Below, piece by piece: positions 38,461 to 50,469 of a stretch of 64,000 nucleotides of DNA. The notes under the pieces are model-generated. The model had not been told where the DNA came from and did no database searches. It worked only from the letters and a program-made list of their open reading frames with translations. Each line of letters opens with the position of its first letter. Position 1 is the stretch's first letter. The stretch comes from Trichosphaerium sp. ATCC 40318 (lineage: Eukaryota > Discosea > Flabellinia > Trichosidae). The translations under genes and the position numbers were made by a program. Location: NCBI GenBank assembly GCA_038496445.1, contig JALMLS010000220.1:150223-214222 (forward strand), read 5' to 3'.

Positions 38461-39558
38461 GCTCTCCTTTGTAAGTTCAGGCGTGTACTATTAGCGTAAG
38501 GGCTTTTAACTTAATTGACCTAATTGTAAGAAAATACAATCGTCGTAAACAAATTTCACGGTTACAAGAAAATAAATGGTACACGTGATGTTACGAAAAC
38601 AGTTTTAGATACATTTAAGTAGTTTAGCCCACCTGATTAACCAAACGATCTAGAAAAATTCAACAGTGTTTGATATGGTTCGCAAGAAACGTTTTAATTA
38701 AAAATAACTGTTTATTGTATTTCAGTTAACTTAAAATGAGGAGCTTTTCAGAGTTAAATTAAGTTCATGATGTCCGCCATTATGTCGGCTGAGCCAAAGC
38801 AGTTTTGTAATATAACGAGAGAACAGCGTGGAAAGCCAGTGCAGCCGTTAAGTATTGCTAAGAGCTGTTATTTAAATGAGTCAATACACTACAGATTTAA
38901 GCAAGCTTCCAACTTGTTCACATCATCCACATTGCTTCATACAAAAGATAGGCACCAGTAGGTTTGCAATATCATGCGCATGCTTGTTTTACAGTCTCAA
39001 AGCGAAATTTGTTGCTAACTTGATAGCTGCAACTATCAATGACGCTTTGAAACTGTTGGCAGGTATAACTAGAAAGCTAAACTAGAGCTCACACATTGAT
39101 GCATATCTCAAAAGAGATAGTAGACGCTTGTGATAGTAATCAAAGGCTTGTGGTTTTATATGCGTGCTATTTGATAGACCTTCATAGTACTAATTAAAAA
39201 ATACAGAAAGTACATAACAAGTTTACTATTTTACAACAAGTCAAGAGTATTTTGGCTTTCTCTGAGAGGTACAAATGTATCTCCAGCGTCAATTGTACTT
39301 TGACTGTTGAACCAAGAGTATCAAGCTCTACCATACTACTAGTTCCAGTACGCCTCTACAAGACCATAATCAGAAATAAACTAAAGAGCTGCAATAATAA
39401 ACTCTCTTACCCTGTCATTTATCATTTGATGCCTTAGGGCGTTAAACCAACCGCTGCCTCTAGATTCCATACCAGAGTCAAATAAATCAACACCATCATA
39501 TTTTTCTTGTCCAGTAGGTAACTCTTGATCTCTAGGACTTACAAAAACATGAGCAACG
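38461..39558. other. Intergenic with a small LRR relic
   Basis: No gene supported. At 39040-39069 on the plus strand a short stretch reads NDALKLLAGI, matching the SNDTLKLLAGI repeat of family member 3 with high nucleotide similarity, so it looks like debris of the LRR family. Other open frames here have no motif. Confidence 0.45.
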
Positions 39559-40237
39559 TTACAAAACACGTCCTCTTGTACCATAAAGTAGTCCTTCATC
39601 GGACTCATAGTCGTCGCCACTACTTGATTGGTTTAATACCTCACCTACTTGTTCAAATACTTCAGGTGTTACTTCTTTTACAACAATCACGCAAATGACT
39701 AGAGATAACCAATTAGAATAGCGAGTCAACAAACAAGTTTACAAAAAAACCCGTCGTACTTATTACAATGACGCATACGCCTAAGCCAAAGAAACAAAAC
39801 ATTATTATGATGCCATAGGTAAGAGCGCCCAGAATAAGCTACCACGGATAAGCAATGAGAAGAACGAAGACATGAAAAACAATTTTGTATGCGCACTCCT
39901 TCAGGTTCTTCAGTAGCAGCTTCAGAAGGTGGACTGTAAAAGTTACGTTAGTCAATACTATGTACTTAACATTTTTACCTTCTAGTAGGTGGTTCTGTTG
40001 TTGAATATGGCGCACCTGTAGGAGGAACAGTACAAAGCGGAGGTATTCTATTACCAACATATAATAGCGCTTTTGTAAACTTAAAGAAAAATGGACTTTG
40101 AAGACCGCAGCCTGGATATTGTAAGTGTCAACTTTATTGCACGTGACACAACCAAATGCAACATAATTTGTGCTTATTAGAGGTTCCACAGTTCTTGTTT
40201 TTAAGAGAATGGAATGGTGCACTTACAATCTTGGCAT
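39559..40237 (-). CDS. Single-pass membrane protein with Pro-rich segment and acidic tail, unknown family
   Basis: Exons read on the minus strand from ATG 40235-40237 (MPRL): a Cys-containing segment (PLISTNYVAFGC), then VGNRIPPLCTVPPTG and TTEPPTRR, PPSEAATEEPEG, a long hydrophobic helix (LILGALTYGIIIMFCFFGLG with VCVIV), and an acidic C-terminus (GEVLNQSSSGDDYESDEG, LLYGTRGRVL) ending TAA at 39559. Five or six exons; the second join (about 40095-40165) is ambiguous. Family not recognised. The order of a proline-rich part, one helix and an acidic tail suggests an adaptor-like membrane protein, but this is inference. Confidence 0.5.
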
Positions 40238-40456
40238 TTGGCCAAGTTATTGTCCGTATCATTCAAGTTTGCTAATCTTTGCAACTTTTTGCTGTTTGTG
40301 ACTTTTGGTTTTCGTGTTTAGTCAGATCTGACAGATCTTGCAACTTCTGCTGGTTCTTACAGAACTGACAATTTTGCTAGAACTAGCATACCCAACGTTT
40401 TAAATGTGATTCACGTTATTGGAGGCTTGATGGGCGGAAAAATCATGAATACGTGA
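40214..40456 (+). CDS. Possible small protein (about 58 residues), antisense-overlapping
   Basis: ATG 40214 gives MVHLQSWHLAKLLS, then a candidate intron GTATCA...GTTTAG (about 40256-40319), then SDLTDLATSAGSYRTDNFA, RTSIPNVLNVIHVIGG and LMGGKIMNT to TGA 40454-40456. The second exon reads like real coding sequence in composition. The start overlaps the first exon of the minus-strand membrane gene, which counts against it; the exon may instead belong to a decayed gene. Confidence 0.3.
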
Positions 40457-40829
40457 TTTTAAAAAACCACAACAATATTGTTTGTACATTTTTACATCAC
40501 AATATCGCTTCCAGAGATACTGTGAGCGATTTTGGAACTAGTCTTTACAGTTTTTTCCCTTTGATACGGCTTGACGCTTGGCGCTAGCGCGTGGCGGCGT
40601 AGTACGTTAGCCAACAAATAACAAGTAATACAGTCACGTGACTGGTAGTCTAATAAATAATGATGAAAAAGTTTGCAAGTGCTTACAATGGAGTCAAGCT
40701 GTACAACAAACCATTTCTAGTACTCATGATTAACCATTTGCAAACGTGTCAAGTACTAAAAGAGAACTTTTTGCGCTGTTTTGTACACAGTTAAGTAGTT
40801 GTAGAATTGGCTTAGTACTTACGTAAAAC
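40457..40829. other. Intergenic upstream of the DUF4246 gene
   Basis: No exon seen; a perfect GTCACGTGAC palindrome lies at 40633-40642. Confidence 0.45.
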
Positions 40830-42517
40830 ATGGCAGAACCACGAAAAATAAACCATATTGAGGTTAGGAATAGATGTGGAGGCGAAGCTATGAAATGGTT
40901 TGCTGATGAATCCAAGTTTAAAGTTTTTTACACAGACGCATCTAAATCACTTCAACAACAAGTTGTAAATGCTTTTGGCGTTCTTTCAGCTTCAACGAAA
41001 ACAGACCCAGAGTTAAACGCAAAAAAATTGATTGATCCTGATCCATGGGCCGTCTATGCACCTATACACTATAGTCATCGTACTGTAGACTGTTATTCTT
41101 GGGTATGTTAAACGAATTAACGCAAACGAAGGGCCAACTGGTTGTATGTAACTATTAACGGCGTAACGCTTGTTTTAGGTGCCGTGCGAGTTTACAATTG
41201 ACACTAAAAGTATGAGAGTTTGTAAAATATCACACATAGAAGGTATAAGCACTGTACAAAACGTACGTTGTTTCAGTTAAAGCTGGTGCTTGTAAAAAAC
41301 CGTTAAAACCGTTTTTTTTATGGGCAACAGTAAAAAAAAGTTCTTCTCTTCAATACATTGTCTTCGCTTACAGTGCGTCCCTTTTGAGATTTTTCTTTTC
41401 AAACTCACACGGGAGATGAGCGGTCATAGCTTTAAGGACGTTGAGCTTCATGATACTTTTTTTTGTTTTCTGTTTGGACCAAACTAATTCACTTTAGGCT
41501 GATGTGTATGCTGCTATCGCTGCTGCGTTTACTGAGATGATACCACAATTCCAAAGTGCTAATGTCATACCTGAGATACAAGGTCACTCAAGTCTTTTTA
41601 TTTTAGCTTGCAGTACTAACTCGACATAAGATTGTGAGTACATTACACTTCAGGTTATAGTGAAAGCCAAGTCATACAGTATGCCTGCAAATCACGTGCG
41701 TTGTCAAAGAGTTTTTTTCGTAATTTTATTTCTTCACGTGGCTAACACGTGATACTTTAGTCTTATGAAGGGTTCTGGCATGTGGAAGGAACACAAACAG
41801 ACAATATTAAAGGTGTTGGTCTGTATTACTATAATGTCTCATCTAATATTCAAGACTGCGCTTTACGGTTTCGGTATGTTATTCAGTCTCACTTGTTAAC
41901 TAACTAAGATATTCAGGCCGCGTATGGTATCGTATTATTTTGTAGACCCTGTTTATCAAACTAGTGATGACGGTATTGTTACCATAAAAGAAGGCACATG
42001 CATCGCTTTCTCTAATGAAGAATTTGCACACAAGGTGAGTTACGTGCTTTTTTTTGTGTTGTTTTTCGCCCCGTATATTTATTGTATGGCTTAGGCATCT
42101 CTTATGAAGAATGTGAGTTCAACAGAAACGGCAGATAGAGCATATTTAGCGTTCTTTATAATAGATTCAGAAAAACCACAAAAAGATACAACCACATCGC
42201 TTGGACACAGGTCGACAATGTACCATGCTAGATTTCTTTCTCGTCTGTTAGGTACTACTATACAGGTCTAGCACCAATTTATTTATCTAAAGGGTTATCT
42301 AGGATTACCCCTGTTGGTGACATACAGGATATGCGAGTTTGCAAATCTTGGGACAAGCGCTGACTCCAAGAACGATGCTTTAAAATTTTTATCTACAAAG
42401 CGTTCTGAAACAAAAACGAATGTTCTCCAATATTCAGGCGAGAATGCAAGTCCTGGTATGAAAGAAGGTTGGATGGCACGTGATGGAGGTGTTATGACAT
42501 TTTGCTTTTGCTATTAA
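40830..42517 (+). CDS. DUF4246 family protein
   Basis: ATG 40830 begins MAEPRKINHIEVRNRCGG and the gene runs over about nine exons to TAA 42515-42517. Family-like blocks are KWFADESKFKVFYTDAS, WVPCEFTIDTKSMRVCKI, AAIAAAFTEMIPQFQS, the core YEGFWHVEGTQTDNIKGVGL followed by YYYNVSSNIQDCALRFR, then EGTCIAFSNEEFAHK, and RAYLAFFIIDSEKP near the end. DUF4246 proteins are common in fungi and their function is unproven. The WHVEG motif has a His-x-Glu pair that could bind metal in a 2-oxoglutarate-oxygenase-like fold; that is inference. No signal peptide. The segment after the GTACTACTATACAG near 42250 is joined on frame only. Confidence 0.77.
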
Positions 42518-42897
42518 TTAACAAATATAATCGTAATGTAATGATAATAAAGATCACAGCTGTACATAGTTTAGAAGCATGAAATGCCTTAAGTTTTTGA
42601 CACGTGTCTCGAACTGACAATCATTATTCCAGAATTAGTATCTAAGTTAGCTAAGGATTATCCAAGATACTCTATCTAGCAGGTAGAAAAGAAGCAATAC
42701 AGCTGAAAAGGAAAAAAGTGCAGAAGAGTCAGCGAGACTAGTTTAGATTTCACAAAGCTTGTCTAGGTAGAAAGTTACAAGTATGGCAAATGCAACCATG
42801 TGTCTTTTTTGATATCATGTGGTCTTATGAGAACAATACAGTAAAATGTTCTCACTTCCGTTTTTTATTTGTATATTTTACAGAAAGTGTTTTTTAC
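42518..42897. other. Intergenic between convergent genes
   Basis: No feature recognised apart from one CACGTG near 42600. Confidence 0.45.
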
Positions 42898-44477
42898 CTA
42901 TGCGTCTCCGAAATGTAATCTTTCAAAAAATCTTGACATAACCTTGGAAAAAAATAAGAATGAAAACAAAACAACAAAACATGTGAGAAGTCTTTTTCGT
43001 TACTAAAAACCAAGGTTTATATGAATGTACCTGGAACATTACAAGCAAAATTCCGCCACCAGGTCCTAGCCTTAGTACTTTTGCAAGGTATCCCTTGTAC
43101 AAAGCACGTGCACCTTCCTCCGATGCAACCTTATAGAGGCCAGGAAGAACCCATCTATACGCTGGTTTTCCTTGTTTCACCAGAGCATCTTGGTTCTGTA
43201 TACGTGTTTTTACAACATCAAAAGGTGTATTACATGTTGTACCAGCACTGTAACAAAAGTTTGAGTTGTGGGAATCGCCATAAAAAAAAGAGTACTGAAA
43301 ACAAGTAAGCGTACACGCCAGCAACAAAGCCTGCACAAAAGTCACGAAATAGGAGCTTGGATCTAGAAGAATCCTATACGATTTTTATGGTAAGTAATTC
43401 AGGGTTTCTGAATAAGCAACGTACATCAGGGAGTTTAAATATGGTTGTCTTAAGAAGATGAATAGTGAAAAAGTATGCTCCATTCCAAACACCATTCCTC
43501 CAAAGTGTAGCCTCTAGTCCTTTATAGAAAGCAAATGGACCTTCTTCTGTTAATATCTTGTATGCAGCAACACCAGAGTTCGTGTATTTAGCTTGCTAAG
43601 AAAAATATAAGATGATTGAGCTTAAACTTCTTAAAAATACAAATTGTTGAAAACAACTCTGACAAACTGTCAAGTTCTAACTTCTTTTTACAGTTAAAGT
43701 AGTACTATTTTTGCATACAATTATAAACCGTAACGTCTTTCACGCTAGCGCGAAAAAAAAGCAAAAATGAGTGATTAGAACTGTAAGAAAAAAGAAAGAA
43801 AAACAATTGTCTGAAAACGTTTAAAAAATCATTTTGTCTTTTTCTTCTTCTGTACGTTTTCTTTCGCTTGCATGCGGACTTTTACTAGTTCGAACGGAAC
43901 AATGACAAGCGATTCAGTCATACCTGCACCAGTACCTGCAGCTAGAGCACCAAGAAGAGATAATTTTCCGTTTTTGTCCTAAAAACAGCTTTAGCTTGTT
44001 TGATTTTGATCAAAAGGAGAAATAATATGCCGTACGGAGAACATTGGTTGGTAGGTAGAGTTTGCAGCGAATTTTAGAGCGCGTTTAGGTGCTTCTTGTA
44101 GAATAGGCGGAACAATTCCGCGGTACAACTTTATGGCGCCTTCTTCTTTGATTATAGAGCGAAATACGGTCAATAGGCTTGGGTTGCCAGGGTTGAGTTG
44201 TTGACGCGTTTTTGTAATGTCCAGTGGATACATGATACAGCATTCGATTACGCCTTTGTGTTGTAAGTTTTAGCGCATATGAAGTGTTTAAGAGATATTT
44301 AGCGAGAATGAGCGTAATTTAGCGTAAATTAATAAAACACGATTATACTAGCGATCTTTGGACTGTGTTGGTGTTATTTGATCACTTTTTGTAGAAAACA
44401 TTACCTGCTCCACCACCGGCTAATAGCCTGTAGCCAAAAGGTAATGTGCGCTTCTCTTTATTATTCGTTGTACTCAT
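42898..44477 (-). CDS. Mitochondrial carrier, 2-oxodicarboxylate type (SLC25A21/ODC-like)
   Basis: Carriers of this subgroup exchange 2-oxoadipate and 2-oxoglutarate across the inner mitochondrial membrane. ATG 44475-44477 starts MSTTNNKEKRTLPFGYRL, and all three carrier repeats are present with their PxD/ExxK/R signatures: YPLDITKTRQQL, VPFELVKVRMQ and TPFDVVKTRIQ. Supporting blocks are LYRGIVPPILQEAPKRALKF, ALYKGYLAKVLRLGPGGGIL and VMFQ, the RLGPGGGI part being typical of the oxodicarboxylate subgroup. The stop is TAG at 42898-42900. Five or six introns. The exon between about 43600 and 43990 has a noisy, intron-rich junction. Family is certain; substrate is by similarity only. Confidence 0.88.
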
Positions 44478-44762
44478 ATGGCCTGTTTTTATAAACTGGG
44501 AATGTACAACAGAAAATCAATTAAGTTGCCATTCTGCAACTTAACACTGGTACTAAGCTGCTAAAATAATGACATGACAAGCAACACGCATTCACAATAC
44601 TAGTTGACTGTAGTGTATTGCAACTCTTCTTGAACGAATTGACATTGGACATGGATTGGCGCACTTTTGTGAACTATCACTGTCACTTTATTCCACACGT
44701 TTCATTGATACTATAAAATTTTTTATTGTTATTGTGTTGACCAATATCAAACCAATGAGGTT

Positions 44763-45163
44763 CTATTGTTTGAAAGGTGAATAGATAAACGTAGTAGAAA
44801 CGCTCGGCAGTTGAGGTAGAATACTAATACCCAATGACTGAACATATCCCTTTGTTATACGGCTTTCATTGAAGAACATAATGAATTTGAGAGATTTCAG
44901 ATATTGCAAGCAATGGTTTGTTATGTTGTTACAATGAAAAAGAATGAAGTATTCTAGGTTTACCATGTGCTGTAATCCTTTGTTTGTTATCTTTTCGCAA
45001 TCCCACAGTAACAGTTGTTTAAGGTTTGTCATGCACTTGATTCCTTCATCAGTTATACAACTGCTTCCAAAAATAGCAAGGCTTTCAAGATTTACCAAAT
45101 GCCTCAAACTGTCATCTGTTATAATCAAGCGTGTACCCTGTCGTATAGTGAGATATTTAAGAC
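44763..45163 (-). pseudogene. LRR fragment of a second LRR subfamily
   Basis: After a plausible acceptor (TTGACAG near 45164), the minus strand encodes about five LRRs: IITDDSLRHLVNLESLAI, CITDEGIKCMTNLKQLLL, KITNKGLQHMVNLEYFIL, NITNHCLQYLKSLKFI. It then ends in a non-repeat tail at TAA-side 44763. The repeats have NLxxL spacing rather than the GVHxI of the other local family. No F-box or convincing start lies upstream. It may be the last exon of an unrecognised gene rather than a relic. Confidence 0.5.
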
Positions 45164-45913
45164 TGTCAATATAGAAGGACACAATAGGCAACAACAACAA
45201 TGGTGAGTAGCAACAATGAAAGTGCAATGCAAACACAACACAAACAGAATAATACAAGAATTTTTAGGGAAAAACAAATCCACAAAAGATGTAGGTACCA
45301 AAAACACCCTTAACGGGATTTAAATTCATCCAACACGCGTGAACAGCTGAAAAATGACATAGAACACTGTAAAGATGTGTAAGAGATGATGTATTGAAAA
45401 GATGTAGTGTATGACGTGTAATTTGTGAACTACCACAGTTGTAAAGAACCTAATTTCTATCACTCTTTCACGTGAAAGTAAAAGAAAGAAAATCAAGCTA
45501 TGATGTAAGCTTCCCTTCCCGTGTTTCGACGCTGTCACTACTGTATAAAATGTGTCAAGTGGTGCTAAAAAATAAAAGTCACCATTCTTCAACAAGTGGC
45601 ATTGTAGTACAGCGCCCTATGGTCTCATTGCACATGTTTTTTTTTTTGAAAGTTTTTTTTGTTGAGTAAGGAACAGTTACAGATTTATGTTAAACTCTGG
45701 TACAGGAACGTTATTTGTCCCATTTATGCCACGCTCGTAACAAACAGTTCGTCGTACATGCTTACCAGGGGTATCAGCTCTGTTGAGAGCGGTTTGCATG
45801 ACGCCTTTCCACGTGCTAAAAGAAATTACTATATTAAGAAAACCAGACCGTTAACTTGACTTGACAATATTACTGACGTCAACAACTGCAGACAAATACA
45901 AAAATTGCTAGTA
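45164..45913. other. Intergenic, no supported gene
   Basis: Opposite-strand open frames here are low in motif content. It may contain unrecognised 5' exons of the LRR fragment and the promoter of the downstream GH172-like gene. Confidence 0.4.
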
Positions 45914-47299
45914 ATGAACGTACTGACGCTCTTTATTTTGATTAGTACTATCAGCGCGCTCGCAAATGCTATTCCGGTGCCTTTTGGCACAGCAGTATCC
46001 GTGGGAACGCTTGGACACGAAGAACAAACCGTGTAATGCGCTTTTCTAAACTGATTTTTTCTAAACTGTTCAAATAGCTTCACGCATACTGTGCAAGGTT
46101 CGGATGGTGCTGCTGTCAGTCATTGGTGGATTACAGGACGTACGAACATTAGGAAAATTCTTCTGACTTTTTTTGTTTCAGCCCACGTGAACAATGCCAT
46201 TGTTCGATTTTACATTGATGACAATCCAAGTTTAACTATTGAGCTTATTGCTGACTTCTCCGTTGGCATTGGTTTCGGCGATAGCGAAAGTCCTTGGGGC
46301 ACTCAATTCATTGGAAAAGTACTGACATAAAAACGAACACTTTATTTATAACTGCTATTGTAGGGAGCAAAAGGTGGTGCAGTGTTTAATAGTACGTCTC
46401 TAGTTTGGTTGTTTTCTCCTGCTGATATTCTTGAAGATATCAGGATACCATTTACCTCCTCTCTTCGTGTCTCGGTTCAACAAGCTGCTTCGGATCCGGA
46501 GGGACAATTCTGGTTTATTGTTCGAGGCGCAGAGAACTTGCCTGTGCAAGTTGACGGGTTTAAATTACCTCCAAAGTACGTCACGTGATTTTTTTTTTAT
46601 GGAAGAATTTTCCTAGTAACATTACGTAGTTCTCACCTGAAAGTTTACAAAAATAATGGAACCTACAACCCATTAGAAAAGATAAACCTCGTACAGAGTA
46701 CATCATCGGGATTATTTTTCGCAGTTATGTTGTCTGTACAATCGGAAAACTTGCATTTCCTAGCAGTACGAACACAGTGGTTACCTGTGGGAGTTTTCGT
46801 TAGATACTCATACATTATTGGTAGGGTTGTCTTAGAGCTCATCTTGATGGTAGGCCGAAGATGCTCTTGAGGTAGGACGATGCTTTAAAAAACTTGAAAA
46901 AGCTAATTTGTTCGCTTCAGTTCTGGAACAGAGGATTATTTCGATTCAGCTTACTATTTTAATGGCGGTGGTTTCCATTTGCCAGTATCTGGTCTAACAC
47001 ACATCAATAGAGCAGCAGGTACGCACAGAATAAGAAGTAGTTGTTCTGACTATTGTGGAAGGTCAATCTGAAGTCTCAGCCTACAGATTTCACTACGAAG
47101 ACCCAATTGCTTGGAATAGCAATGGTACTATTGGTATGTAAATGGAGTTGTTATACAGTGACTAAATTTTATTGTAGTATGGAGAAACGGCGATACACTA
47201 GCACCTAATGGTCAGAAATGTATTGACGATGACGGAAAGCCAGCAGCAGCTCCTGCAAAGAGTCAAGTACTATCCTATGCTTATGTTTATGAATGGTAA
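45914..47299 (+). CDS. Secreted GH172/DUF2961-like glycoside hydrolase
   Basis: ATG 45914 starts a signal peptide (MNVLTLFILISTISALANA). Eight or so exons follow with DUF2961 blocks: SHWWITG, NNAIVRFYIDDNPSLTIELI, ADFSVGIGFG, a middle region FNSTSLVWLFSPADI, LKVYKNNGTYNPLEKINLV, CLRAHLDGRPKMLL, then SGTEDYFDSAYYFNGGGFHL (near 46920-46990), YRFHYEDPIAW, and a C-terminal WRNGDTLAPNG. The stop is TAA 47297-47299. GH172 enzymes include difructose-anhydride-forming and arabinofuranose-acting hydrolases; the catalytic acidic residues would fall in the GTEDYF and YIDDNP regions. The export signal fits an extracellular or lysosomal sugar-degrading role. Substrate unknown. Confidence 0.8.
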
Positions 47300-47907
47300 T
47301 AAACATGCTACTCAATGGACGTAACCGCCATGTGATTAAGCCTTTTAACTATTGCAATATTTCTCTTGTTTTGCTCATACTATGTCCACTTGCTCCAAGG
47401 TGCGTTAACCCAGAACAAAAGTGGAAAAGCGTTGGTAGATGAGTTAAGTCGTTAGTTAAGTGGAATTTCTGATTGAAACGCTATTTTTCTTATATTTGGC
47501 GATGTTACAACAAATTGTGCATACATCTTCTTTTTTGTTGGAAGAGCAGACTTGGGAACACTGTTTTCGTGTTTTATAAGCACAACAATTCTACAAGAAA
47601 TAAACCCAGTCATACATGGTGTAGTACAGTTCTCCGATTGGTTGGTACGAACATATTTATTGTAAGGTACCTAAGTCATACAATGAAGGACAACATTGTA
47701 ACACAAATAGTTCACATTGTGATAGATCTACACCTTTTGACAGAAGTGTCAGATCTTGCTAGATCTGCTAATCGTGCTAAAAACTCACTTTCTAGAAAAT
47801 ACTAGTAAAACTTGAATGAAACAGACAATAATATTCGCTTTATAAGACTCTAATATCTTCGTTGTAACTGTAAAAACATTCAAATTTGCTGTACAGTGGT
47901 AATAAGA
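47300..47907. other. Intergenic between convergent genes
   Basis: A plus-strand open stretch to 47805 ends LTEVSDLARSANRAK but has no start context or motif. Nothing else is supported. Confidence 0.4.
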
Positions 47908-48812
47908 TTAACAGTCCGGCCTTTTATCTTGATTATTGCTGATCCCTATAGATGCATCACCTTCTATTTTATCAACATGTATTGTACGCATGAACTCTTG
48001 TGGTTCTATAGGAGTATTTTGTGTTGTGTTTGCGTTGTCACTTTCATTGTTGAATGACTGCTGGGACATTTCACGCCTCAACAATTGTAAGTATTCTTGT
48101 GCATTTCGTTCTGGTTTCTGTATTGTTGATGCTTTGCATTCTCCTGAATTTTGTGCCCTTTCATATACGTGCCAGTTCAAAAACACTTGCAAGCAATTAG
48201 AAAACTACCTCCGAATCGGATATTTCTTTAAGTTACGTACTTGATGTGAACGAGTGGTTGCAATATTGAATATTTCTCATAATGGGAAAGTAGGCCCTAT
48301 GGATCAGTTAGAGCTATGTCGGCGTATGTTGACATACTCTGCAGCTTTTACCGCTCTTGTTAGTAACTCTTCAACTGTAGCTTCAACCTTGTACGTTAAC
48401 AAATCACTACACTGCTCCCTAGTGAAAGACTCGAATGTACGTAAATGAACACCAGAATGGTGGTGAGGATCAAAACGTATATGACAAATGAAGTACTGAG
48501 AAGCACCACCACCTATAAAAATATGCTAAACATGATATATTAGTTGAGACAATCAAGTAAAAAAAATCAATCACCTTGATTGATCAACGTACATCGGGTA
48601 ATGCTTTAGTACACATAATATCGTATTTACGTTGCGTATAGAGGTCAGGTAAAGAGTGCTTGCCTATAATTTGTTGTGAGAGGGTAACAACTTACGCTTT
48701 TTTTTTGAACAACAAAGAAACTATTGGAACTACCTCTAAGTGCATCGTATGTATTTAACAGTAGAGTTACACGATCACCTGTTTGTTTATTCGTGCTCAG
48801 ATATGATCCCAT
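47908..48812 (-). CDS. Unknown intracellular protein, possible N-myristoylation
   Basis: ATG 48810-48812 begins MGSYLSTNKQTGDRV; Gly2 with Ser6 fits the N-myristoylation rule. Exons then read LLLNTYDALRGKHSLPDLY, QRKYDIMCTKALPD, GGGASQYFICHIRFDPHH, then FESFTREQCSDLLTYKVEA, VEELLTRAVKAAE, and finally VFLNWHVYERAQNSGEC with a polar tail ending TAA at 47908-47910. Splice sites are consistent (GTACGT or GTAG donors, TAG/AG acceptors). I recognise no family. A His-rich turn (DPHHHSGVH) might bind metal. It is divergent from F-box/LRR member 4 with only 138 bases between starts. Confidence 0.6.
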
Positions 48813-48950
48813 TTGTGTGTGGTTATAATTGTTTGATGTTTCAATCAATCAAGGTTGCTTAAAAACAGTTCAGAAAACAATTGGTGTTAAGTCTTGTTCT
48901 TTAGCTCACCTTTTAGCACGCGGAGGCCATTATATACGAGTAAACTCTTA
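48813..48950. promoter_or_regulatory. Compact divergent promoter region
   Basis: 138 bases lie between the start codons of the unknown protein (minus) and F-box/LRR member 4 (plus). A shared promoter is inferred from spacing. Confidence 0.4.
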
Positions 48951-50106
48951 ATGTCAAGGATATCTAGCAAGGACACGTACGTATTATCGATAATCGGCCG
49001 CAAGAAGGCGTATTTAACAATTACGTAGCCCAGTGTTAACGCTTATTGACCTACCAATCGAAATAGTGGTTTCAGTACTGGAAATATCCGACAGCCCGCT
49101 TATAATCAATGTAGCGCATACGTGTTCGTATATTTACACTGTTACCCACCGACACGTTGGATATGGAACAATTACGCCTCCTATTGAAGACTACGAACTC
49201 CTAAAAAACAGCCCACTACTTTTAAGAACAAAAATCGTCGTTGATACGCTTGCAGAGAGTGTACAAGTAGAAATGTTAGCTGGCGTCCGTTCAGTTTCAT
49301 TATCTGGATGTAAGAATATAACAGACAAGACAATAGAAGCACTTGCAGGCGTCCATAAGATCTCCCTTCATGGTTGTTCTCAGATAACTGATAAAGCGGT
49401 AAAGGCACTCTCTGGTGCCCATAAGGTGGATCTAAACAAGTGCTACAATATTACAGACGAAGGTCTCAAAGCATTAGCAGGAGTACATACTTTAAGTATT
49501 TGGAAGAACGAGAATATAACATCAAAAGGTATTTCAGTTCTTAAAGGAATACATGAATTAAATCTTTGGGATTGCACTGAAATAGATGATGATGGTATGA
49601 AGGGTATATCTGGTGTACATACTATTGATATTGAAGGTGTCAATAGCACTGATGAAGGTTTAGACGCTTTAAAAGGTGTTTGTACTATTGACATACAAGG
49701 TAATACAAAAATAACTGATCAAGGTCTTTCAGCGCTTTCTGGTGTTCAAGATATTAATCTATCATCTTGCACAAGTATTACCGATAATGGTATACAATAT
49801 CTAGGAGGTGTTAAAAGTATTAATCTGTGTAATATCAAGTGTATCACTGATAAGAGTTTAAAAGCATTAAGTGGTGTAGATAGAATTGAGTTATCAGGTT
49901 GTGATAAAGTTACTGATGAAGGTGTTAAAGCTCTTGCTGGTGTTACATTTATAAACTTGGTTCGTTGCTCTCTTGTAACAGATGAAGGTATTAAAGCTCT
50001 TGCTGGTGTCAAAACTGCTTATTTAAAAAGATGTGTAAAGTTGACTGATGTTGGTATTTCTGCTTTGGCCGGTGTTAGGTGCTTGGTATACAGTTTTGTG
50101 TATTAG
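48951..50106 (+). CDS. F-box/LRR protein, family member 4, with 3' frameshift
   Basis: ATG 48951 (MSRISSKD) joins through a phase-2 GTACGT...CGTAG intron, the same position as in members 1-3, to an F-box-like segment (LIDLPIEIVVSVLEIS) and about 13 LRRs of the type NITDKTIEALAGVHKISL. The frame stops at TAG 50104-50106 in the middle of a repeat. A further repeat continues in another frame (CVLVTDKGVRALKGIKAL, then GCDQVSNEAINSL) to TGA 50226-50228. So a one-base indel near 50085-50100 has removed the last two repeats, or the sequence has an error. The truncated protein would still hold most of the domain. Confidence 0.82.
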
Positions 50107-50469
50107 TTACAGATAAAGGTGTACGAGCATTGAAGGGTATTAAAGCTTTGTATCTAGAGGGGTGTGATCAGGTATCTAATGAGGCTATTAATAGTCTCAC
50201 AGGTTCAATTTGTAGAAGAAATTTGTGAAAAAGTAAGTAACAATAAAGCTGCTTTGATTCAAAACAATTAATCAATTTTGTATAAGAATCTTTAAATAAA
50301 AGTCCTCTGAGATACGACAAGTGGCATTAAGGGAGTACTTACGTTGTACAGACATCAAAAGTAGAACACGTGATGATAATGTCGACTGTCATAATGAATG
50401 GTAGTCATGAAACAGTTTGACTTTGAACATGCTTGCAAAGAACGAATTTATATTCAATAAGGTAAGCAC

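Noticed and set aside
38767-38961. Open frame beginning MMSAIMSAEPKQF
   Set aside because: No motif, no splice partner and an intergenic composition; only the LRR relic further right is recognisable.
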